From NCBI GenBank assembly GCA_945872035.1, contig CAMBYA010000035.1, positions 1-12,396 on the forward strand: a stretch of DNA of 12,396 bases. Direction: 5' to 3'. This document shows positions 7,729 through 12,396 of the stretch, in pieces (the stretch's first letter is position 1; the number at the start of each line of letters is the position of its first letter). Position numbers and translations under genes: made by a program. This DNA is from Rhizobium sp. Q54. Lineage in GTDB: Bacteria > Pseudomonadota > Alphaproteobacteria > SMXS01. The notes beneath the pieces were generated by a model that saw only the letters and a program-made list of their open reading frames with translations, had not been told where the DNA came from and ran no database searches.

Positions 7729-8049
7729 ATGGCGGACGGCGACGTGGAAGTATACCGGGTGGTGACGGCGAACCGCCTGCGCGACGGCATCATCGTCTAC
7801 TTCAACAGCGGCTCCGGCTGGACCGCCGACATCCAGGCGGCGACCGTCGCCGCCGGCGTCGAAGCGGACGCGCTGGTCGCCGCCGCCGAGAACGACGCCA
7901 GGGCCAACCTGGTCGTCGGCGTCTATGCCATCGAGATCACCGGCGACCATCAGCCGTTGACCGCCCGCGAACGCATCCGCGCCGACGGCCCGTCGATCCG
8001 CTACGGCGACGACGCGCTGCCCGCCAACAATTCCGATTTTGAGATTTAG
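7729..8049 (+). CDS. DUF2849 family protein
   Basis: A 106-residue protein matching DUF2849 in its N-terminal pattern: VVTANRLRDGIIVYFNSGSGW (two pieces: VVTANRLRDG and IIVYFNSGSGW), an Ala-rich helix (ADALVAAAENDA) and VVGVYAIEI. The C-terminus ends PANNSDFEI. From memory, this family is mainly alphaproteobacterial and its genes usually stand beside siroheme synthase and the sulfite/nitrite reductase gene; the function is unknown. Here no sulfur-assimilation gene is next to it, as upstream is the divergent maoC gene and downstream a secreted protein. Start: ATG with AAAGGA 6 bases upstream. I see no convincing promoter in the 215-base divergent gap on this strand. The end of the gene carries the -35 of the next gene's promoter. 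Confidence 0.85.
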   Translation: MADGDVEVYRVVTANRLRDGIIVYFNSGSGWTADIQAATVAAGVEADALVAAAENDARANLVVGVYAIEITGDHQPLTARERIRADGPSIRYGDDALPANNSDFEI

Positions 8050-8067
8050 CGCCGGCGCGGCTATAGT
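8039..8067 (+). promoter_or_regulatory. Predicted sigma70-type promoter of the secreted four-cysteine protein
   Basis: TTGAGA (8039-8044), 17 bases, TATAGT (8062-8067). The -35 overlaps the last codons and stop of the DUF2849 gene. Transcription would begin near 8074, leaving a leader of about 64 bases. This is one of the best promoter matches in the window. Confidence 0.65.
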
Positions 8068-8137
8068 GACTGTCTGGGGGTTACACATGCGCCGCACGGT
8101 AAGCGGCCATGTCGCGGATCGAAGAGAGGTCACTAGC

Positions 8138-8794
8138 ATGTATCGAGGCAATGGCGGATTCCGTGCATTCCTGCGCCGTGCCGCACACGCGGCGGTAGCA
8201 TTCGCAGCCATTTCCGCCGTCTCCGGCAGCGCCTTCGCGCTGCCGTGCATGACCAAGGCCGAGACCACCGCTGAACAGGCCCGCGGCCTGCAGGCCGCCC
8301 TGATGGTCGCGGCGCTCAAATGCGTCCACAAGCCCAGCCTGAAGCTGCACGAGAACTACAACGCGTTCGTCTCGCGCTACAACGCCGAGCTGACCAGTCA
8401 TTCCACCGTCATGCAGGCCTATTTCAAGCGCAGCTACGGCCAGGGCCACAAGGATGCGCTGAACAAGTACATGACCAGCCTGGCCAACTACTTCTCGCTC
8501 AACACCTTCGGCAACAAGACGTTCTGCGAGGACATGGCCGCTTCCGCGGTGGCGATCCTGGCGAAGGCCGATGGCGCGGTCCTGCGCGGCGAGTTCGACA
8601 CCAACCTGCTGCCGTCGACGTCGGCGCCCATGTGCAACGATCCGGCGAACCGCACCATGGCCAGCAAGGACGTGCCGACCCTGAACAGCCGCATCCCGGA
8701 CCTGGCGTCGATCCACATGCCCGACCTGGACACCAGGCCCTTGCGCAGCGCCCAGATGGGCGGCGCGGCCGACAGGACGACCGGCGCCAACTGA
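8138..8794 (+). CDS. Secreted protein of unknown function with four cysteines
   Basis: I do not recognise the family. The 218-residue product starts with a Sec-type signal peptide (RAFLRR, then a hydrophobic Ala-rich core, AFA-LPC with cleavage near residue 34). The mature part has four Cys at about 37, 62, 130 and 166, an even number consistent with two disulfides in the periplasm. The middle (about 40-145) looks all-helical, with many Tyr/Phe/His (ENYNAFVSRYNAEL, YFKRSYGQGHKDALNKYM, LANYFSLNTFGNKTFCEDM). The last 55 residues are polar and Pro/Asp-rich with no clear fold. Start: ATG with AGAGAGGT 7 bases upstream. It appears monocistronic: its own promoter, and a hairpin right after the stop. 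The two adjacent Arg do not make a good Tat motif. Confidence 0.8.
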   Translation: MYRGNGGFRAFLRRAAHAAVAFAAISAVSGSAFALPCMTKAETTAEQARGLQAALMVAALKCVHKPSLKLHENYNAFVSRYNAELTSHSTVMQAYFKRSYGQGHKDALNKYMTSLANYFSLNTFGNKTFCEDMAASAVAILAKADGAVLRGEFDTNLLPSTSAPMCNDPANRTMASKDVPTLNSRIPDLASIHMPDLDTRPLRSAQMGGAADRTTGAN

Positions 8795-8795
8795 T

Positions 8796-8813
8796 CGTCC
8801 GGCGCGGCGGACG
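8796..8813 (+). terminator. Possible weak terminator hairpin after the secreted protein gene
   Basis: CGTCCG-GCGCGG-CGGACG begins two bases after the stop codon and is followed by CTTTCATTT. The stem is only six pairs and the T-run is interrupted, so termination would be partial at best. Confidence 0.4.
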
Positions 8814-8856
8814 CTTTCATTTCCGGTAAAGCTCCCGCTTGGCCCAAACCTCCCAC

Positions 8857-8884
8857 TTGGCAATAGCGGATTCCCCGCTATAAG
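8857..8884 (+). promoter_or_regulatory. Predicted promoter of the acyl-CoA dehydrogenase gene
   Basis: TTGGCA (8857-8862), 16 bases, TATAAG (8879-8884). Transcription would begin near 8891, about 47 bases before the ATG. The spacer and -10 are occupied by one palindrome and the start region by a second. Confidence 0.6.
8863..8881. promoter_or_regulatory. Operator-like palindrome I in the acyl-CoA dehydrogenase promoter
   Basis: ATAGCGG-ATTCC-CCGCTAT is a perfect 7+7 inverted repeat. It fills the -35/-10 spacer and runs into the -10 box, where a bound repressor would block RNA polymerase. A TetR- or GntR-type fatty-acid regulator is the obvious kind of ligand, but none is encoded in this window. 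Confidence 0.5.
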
Positions 8885-8902
8885 AAGGCGCGGCCGCGCC
8901 TT
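8885..8902. promoter_or_regulatory. Operator-like palindrome II at the acyl-CoA dehydrogenase transcription start
   Basis: AAGGCGCGGCCGCGCCTT is an 18-base perfect palindrome with no spacer, beginning directly after the -10. It may be an operator or, in RNA, a stable 5' structure. GC-rich DNA makes short palindromes common, but 18 perfect bases with AT ends are less so. Confidence 0.4.
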
Positions 8903-8937
8903 GCGCCGGCCCACGGCCATTCTTCGGGAGGATCTCC

Positions 8938-10158
<1,221 letters not shown>

Positions 10159-10166
10159 GGCCGCCG

Positions 10167-10343
10167 GTGAAATACGAAGTCACCCTGCGCACCAACCTGA
10201 AGCTCGGCACCTTCTACTGGATCGCCACCGTCGAGGCGGACAGCGAGGAAGAGGCGGCCGAGGCCGCCGAGGCGCTGTTCGAGGAGCAGATGGACTCCGG
10301 CGAGGAATGGGCCTTCGAGGACTTCTCGGCCGAGCCGGTCTAG
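10167..10343 (+). CDS. Small acidic protein, 58 residues, coupled to the acyl-CoA dehydrogenase gene (GTG start)
   Basis: Short gene beginning at GTG, 8 bases after the dehydrogenase stop. GAGG, which begins inside that stop codon, lies 6 bases upstream of the GTG. The product begins MKYEVTLRTNLKLGTFYWIA, continues with the acidic stretch TVEADSEEEAAEAAEALFEE and ends EDFSAEPV. Third codon positions are almost all G/C, like a real gene here. The pattern suggests a strand, a second strand ending in VEADS, an acidic helix and a final strand (WAFEDF). This beta-beta-alpha-beta layout with an S-E-E-E-A helix start resembles the small DpnD/PcfM-type domain, but I cannot claim homology. Co-translation suggests a link to the dehydrogenase, perhaps as an accessory or regulatory subunit. 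That link is inference. Confidence 0.72.
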   Translation: MKYEVTLRTNLKLGTFYWIATVEADSEEEAAEAAEALFEEQMDSGEEWAFEDFSAEPV

Positions 10344-10373
10344 GCTGGATCCGTCAGGGTAACCGGCCCGCCC

Positions 10374-11318
10374 TCAGTCCACCGACGCCCAGCTCTTGAT
10401 CAGCTGGTGGGCGATGGCGTGGGGCGGCGGCATCCATACCCGGTCGCGGTGCTTGCCTTGCAGCGCCTCGCGGATCAGGCCCTTCTCGAACCACACCGCT
10501 TCCTCCAGCTCGTCGCCGGGCAGCTCGATCCTGTCGTCGATCGCCATTGCGTGGCAGCCGATCATCAGCGACGCCGGGAACGGCCAGGGCTGGCTGGAGT
10601 GATAGCGCACCTCGCCGACGGGCACGCCGGATTCCTCCTGGATCTCGCGGCGCACCGCTTCTTCCAGCGATTCGCCCGGTTCGACGAAGCCGGCCAGCGC
10701 CGAATACATGTGCGGCGGGAAGATCTTCTGGCGGCCCAGCAGGCAGCGGTCGCCATGGATCGCCAGCATGATCACCACCGGGTCGGTGCGCGGGAAATGC
10801 GACGCCTTGCAGGATTCGTTGGTGCACACCCGTGACGCGCCCGACTGGCGCATCTCGGTCAGCGAGCCGCACACCGAACAGAAGGTGCGGCGGCTGTGCC
10901 AGTCGATCAGCGGCTTGGCCTGGGCGATGATCGCGGCGTCGCCCCGGTCGAGGGTCGCGGCGCTCATGCGCAGGTCGGGGAAGATGCCCATGCCGGCGAA
11001 GTCGCCGCTGTTCTCCGGGTCCTTCTCCGCCGAGATGTCGACGGCGAAATGCGCGCGGCCGTCTGCGATGCCGAGGAACACCCAGGCGGCGCCGGCGTCG
11101 ATGAGCGGCAGCGCCATCAGGCCGTTGACCCACTGGATGCGCAGGCTCTCGCCTGGCTTGATCAGCGGCTTGGTGCGCCAGATGCAGATGAAGCGCGTGT
11201 TGGACGCGCGCATCATGGCGTCGATCTTCTGCGAATCGCCGCGCAGGATCTCGCACCGGTCGAGCGGGCTGCCGGCGAACACGTTGTGGGTCTCGAGGAC
11301 GGGAATCTTGTTCAGCAT
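10374..11318 (-). CDS. nudC: NADH pyrophosphatase / NAD-capped RNA hydrolase NudC
   Basis: Hydrolyses NADH to NMNH and AMP and, in characterised homologues, removes NAD caps from RNA. The 314-residue protein has an N-terminal NudC domain (about 1-140), a zinc ribbon with Cys147, Cys150, Cys165 and Cys170 (CSVC and CTNESC), the HFPRTDPVVI linker, and a complete Nudix box (210-232: GFVEPGESLEEA, then VRREIQEESGV). The NudC subfamily marker SQPWPFP follows at 242-248. It converges with the 58-residue gene, with 30 bases between the stops. The ATG at 11318 is favoured over a GTG at 11372 because LETHNVFAGSPLDR then sits at the usual N-terminal position. No Shine-Dalgarno is present and a -10-like TAATCT lies exactly 7 bases upstream, which suggests a leaderless or nearly leaderless mRNA. 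Confidence 0.95.
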   Translation of the reverse strand: MLNKIPVLETHNVFAGSPLDRCEILRGDSQKIDAMMRASNTRFICIWRTKPLIKPGESLRIQWVNGLMALPLIDAGAAWVFLGIADGRAHFAVDISAEKDPENSGDFAGMGIFPDLRMSAATLDRGDAAIIAQAKPLIDWHSRRTFCSVCGSLTEMRQSGASRVCTNESCKASHFPRTDPVVIMLAIHGDRCLLGRQKIFPPHMYSALAGFVEPGESLEEAVRREIQEESGVPVGEVRYHSSQPWPFPASLMIGCHAMAIDDRIELPGDELEEAVWFEKGLIREALQGKHRDRVWMPPPHAIAHQLIKSWASVD

Positions 11319-11325
11319 GGCGCGG

Positions 11326-11354
11326 AGATTAGCGTCTGGCCGTGGCGGACGGAA
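11326..11354 (-). promoter_or_regulatory. Possible promoter of nudC giving a leaderless mRNA
   Basis: On the minus strand TTCCGT (11354-11349, weak), 17 bases, TAATCT (11331-11326), 7 bases, then the ATG. A start site about 7 bases after the -10 would coincide with the A of ATG. Confidence 0.4.
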
Positions 11355-11411
11355 CAGGAATGCGCGCCGCACGGTGGCGAAACCGTTCCGCCTATGGTGC
11401 TTATCTATTAC

Positions 11412-11440
11412 TTGACGTTTTTTTGCAGTCGCTCAATATG
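11412..11440 (+). promoter_or_regulatory. Predicted promoter of the small transcription unit
   Basis: TTGACG (11412-11417), 17 bases beginning with seven T, then AATATG (11435-11440); CAATAT one base earlier is an alternative -10. The -35, CTTGACG, is the strongest in the window. Transcription would begin near 11447, about 29 bases before the small ORF. Confidence 0.6.
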
Positions 11441-11460
11441 GATGGTGTCGTCAACAATAG

Positions 11461-11474
11461 AAAGGAGGTGGTCC
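11461..11474 (+). promoter_or_regulatory. Exceptional Shine-Dalgarno, 14 bases complementary to the 16S rRNA tail
   Basis: AAAGGAGGTGGTCC differs from the exact complement of the bacterial 16S rRNA 3' end (GGATCACCTCCTTT) at one base only, and there the change (A to G) still allows a G-U pair. All 14 positions can therefore pair. The GGAGG core is 7 bases before the ATG. Ordinary genes in this window match 4 to 8 bases. Confidence 0.75.
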
Positions 11475-11475
11475 G

Positions 11476-11544
11476 ATGTCTCATTGTCACACGCCGAAAG
11501 GTGCACTGCAGGCACTGACCTCCGCCGTGGAGTTCGGCCGCTAA
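11476..11544 (+). CDS. 22-residue peptide with a His-Cys-His motif
   Basis: ATG to TAA, 23 codons. The peptide begins MSHCHTPKGAL and ends TSAVEFGR. It has a single Cys flanked by His (HCH at residues 3-5, a possible metal ligand set), then a stretch that could form an amphipathic helix. It is too short for any domain call and I do not recognise a family. Support for it being translated is the near-perfect ribosome binding site at correct spacing, a promoter upstream and a strong intrinsic terminator 24 bases after the stop, leaving no room for another gene in the transcript. It could be a functional micropeptide, a leader peptide sensing metal or an amino acid, or mainly an RNA whose ribosome site is the active part. 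Confidence 0.6.
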   Translation: MSHCHTPKGALQALTSAVEFGR

Positions 11545-11568
11545 GTCGCGCCATAACGGCTGACAATG

Positions 11569-11605
11569 GAAGGGCCGCTCCGAAAGGGGCGGCCCTTCGA
11601 TTTTT
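11569..11605 (+). terminator. Strong rho-independent terminator with a GAAA tetraloop
   Basis: The arm GAAGGGCCGCTCC pairs with GGGGCGGCCCTTC across the loop GAAA: 13 pairs including one G-U. GA and five T follow (11601-11605). It is the best intrinsic terminator in the window and ends the small transcript; it also insulates the gene pair at 11655. Confidence 0.9.
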
Positions 11606-11654
11606 GTGGAATCATGCTGGCCACTTGATCAGAGCTGGCCGTCCATAAACACCA

Positions 11655-12200
11655 ATGAATACCTTCCTCCGAACCAAGTCTCGATATGACGCCATTCTGC
11701 CGCAAGCGCTTCGGAAAACCGCAGAACGTCTTCCGGAAACCTTGGCCCTGCTCGGCATCGAGGTGGACGCCAGGTTATGGCTCACCGTGATAGATGCCGC
11801 CGCGCTGGATGCCAGGGACGCGCAGTGGTCGGCATTTCCGCCTAACGATCCCGGCAACTTCGACTGGCGGCACGATGTCGGTTTGCGGCGGAAGGACGCC
11901 GCTCCGTTTCACGTCGCCGTATGGCATGGCGAAACGCTGTGCGGGCTTGGTCTGGGCCGGAAGCGCGGTAACCGCGTCGATCTGGAGCTAATGGAGGGCA
12001 GCCCGGACCCTAACCATCCCCTCAAGCATCTCATTCGGTTCTGCGTCGACGAGGCCGCGTTGACGTTCGCGCAGGACGCCGGCGCGAAGATACTGCGGCT
12101 GGTCGACCCGCTGCCCGGCGCGCTGCCGCTCTATGAGGCCATGGGTTTCCGAGTTGTCCACAACCGTGCCGGAGACCTATATTGTGAGCGAGAGGTTTAG
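11655..12200 (+). CDS. GNAT-like N-acetyltransferase family protein
   Basis: 181 residues. The second half reads as a GNAT-type fold: FHVAVWHGETLCGLGLGR (strands beta3/beta4), LELMEGSPDPNHPLKH, a long helix (FCVDEAALTFAQDAGA), ILRLVDPLPGALPLYEAMGF with the usual Tyr160 and GF164-165, and a final strand. The standard acetyl-CoA motif RxxGxG/A is not recognisable between EGSPDP and HPLKHL, so this is a divergent branch and may bind acetyl-CoA differently. The substrate is unknown. The N-terminal 75 residues are family-specific (WSAFPPNDPGNFDW). The ATG has no Shine-Dalgarno. Codons such as TTA, CTA and ATA, rare elsewhere in the window, appear here, which suggests acquired DNA. A small basic protein gene follows after 4 bases. 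Confidence 0.7.
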   Translation: MNTFLRTKSRYDAILPQALRKTAERLPETLALLGIEVDARLWLTVIDAAALDARDAQWSAFPPNDPGNFDWRHDVGLRRKDAAPFHVAVWHGETLCGLGLGRKRGNRVDLELMEGSPDPNHPLKHLIRFCVDEAALTFAQDAGAKILRLVDPLPGALPLYEAMGFRVVHNRAGDLYCEREV

Positions 12201-12204
12201 AACC

Positions 12205-12396
12205 ATGGCCACGAAGCTGAAGCAGACAACGGAATCGCGCCCGGCCGCGAAGGGTGGGCGGACGAGTGCGAGCGGTGAAGGTAAAGGTTTGCTCGCTGGC
12301 CTCGGCCCGGCGGCTCTCGAGCGCGTCCGCGCACACATGAAGGTGCACGAGGCTGAGGGTAGGCCGCTGAAGTCCAAGACGGCCAAGCGGACCTGA
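12205..12396 (+). CDS. Small basic protein of unknown function
   Basis: 63 residues, ending exactly at the window edge with TGA. The ATG at 12205 is chosen because GAGAGG lies 9 bases upstream, inside the end of the GNAT gene; an in-frame ATG at 12133 would overlap that gene by 68 bases. The N-terminal half (SRPAAKGGRTSASGEGKG) is basic and probably disordered. The second half, LGPAALERVRAHMKVHEAEG, looks like one helix, followed by the basic tail KSKTAKRT. Such a tail could bind nucleic acid, but no DNA-binding fold is visible. The 4-base spacing makes it part of a two-gene unit with the acetyltransferase. A toxin-antitoxin pairing is possible but unsupported: known GNAT toxin systems usually put a larger ribbon-helix-helix antitoxin first. 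Confidence 0.6.
   Translation: MATKLKQTTESRPAAKGGRTSASGEGKGLLAGLGPAALERVRAHMKVHEAEGRPLKSKTAKRT

Larger units (their letters stand above)
11447..11605 (+). ncRNA. Predicted small transcript of about 160 nt (small mRNA or dual-function sRNA)
   Basis: The span runs from the inferred transcription start to the T-run of the terminator and contains only the 22-codon ORF. ACCTCC at 11518-11523 within the ORF can pair with GGAGGT of the Shine-Dalgarno (11464-11469), so the RNA could switch between open and closed ribosome site. The boundaries are predicted from promoter and terminator sequence. Confidence 0.5.

Noticed and set aside
8081..8920. Minus-strand open frames opposite the secreted protein and the acyl-CoA dehydrogenase (also 8878-10110)
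   Set aside because: Shadow frames. The plus-strand products have a signal peptide or recognised catalytic motifs, and the minus frames have no SD or family resemblance.
10334..10367. GCCGGT/ACCGGC inverted repeat between the convergent 58-residue gene and nudC as a terminator
   Set aside because: The loop is 22 bases, the stem only 6 pairs, and there is no T-run on either strand.
11616..11640. Repeated GCTGGCC (11616 and 11634) before the GNAT gene as tandem operator or attachment site
   Set aside because: Seven bases of common GC-rich sequence; no longer repeat, integrase or target duplication is visible.
11612..11857. Minus-strand ORF overlapping the start of the GNAT gene
   Set aside because: No SD, composition typical of a shadow frame, and it conflicts with a plus-strand protein showing GNAT features.
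11655..12396. Toxin-antitoxin call for the GNAT-like gene and small basic gene
   Set aside because: Gene order and the small protein's lack of a recognisable DNA-binding fold do not match known GNAT toxin systems; kept only as a possibility.

Overview
The window is a GC-rich chromosomal segment of an alphaproteobacterium, probably near Rhodospirillales. This is judged from the gene set (a DUF3035/BamF-type lipoprotein, a DUF2849 protein, paired M16B peptidases), the strong G/C bias at third codon positions and the TTG/CTG/GTG starts. I see no tRNA, rRNA, CRISPR array, insertion sequence or transposase.

Region 1 (1-7513, minus strand) is a tightly packed gene train read from right to left: a MaoC-type hydratase, ribF, lspA, a BamF-like lipoprotein, a catalytic M16 peptidase, a non-catalytic M16 partner, pgi and mutL (cut by the window edge). 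Most junctions overlap by 1-4 bases or are separated by less than 20 bases. A good sigma70-like promoter lies before the MaoC gene, with a perfect palindrome just downstream of its -10. The theme is housekeeping plus envelope: flavin cofactor synthesis, lipoprotein maturation, outer-membrane assembly, periplasmic proteolysis, glycolysis and mismatch repair. ileS, often found between ribF and lspA, is absent there.

Region 2 (7729-10343, plus strand) holds a stand-alone DUF2849 gene, a secreted four-cysteine protein with its own promoter, and an acyl-CoA dehydrogenase of the ACAD10/11-like type followed by a 58-residue acidic ORF coupled to it. The dehydrogenase promoter carries two nested palindromes that look like operator sites.

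Region 3 (10374-11318, minus strand) is nudC, an NADH/NAD-cap hydrolase converging on region 2, with a -10 box placed as in leaderless genes.

Region 4 (11412-11605) is the most unusual part: a compact, self-contained transcription unit of about 160 nt. It has a promoter, a Shine-Dalgarno able to pair over 14 nt with the 3' end of 16S rRNA, a 22-codon ORF with a His-Cys-His motif, and a very strong GAAA-loop terminator. It looks like a small mRNA or dual-function sRNA.

Region 5 (11655-12396, plus strand) is a two-gene unit, a GNAT-like acetyltransferase and a 63-residue basic protein. Its codon use is less GC-biased, which suggests accessory DNA.
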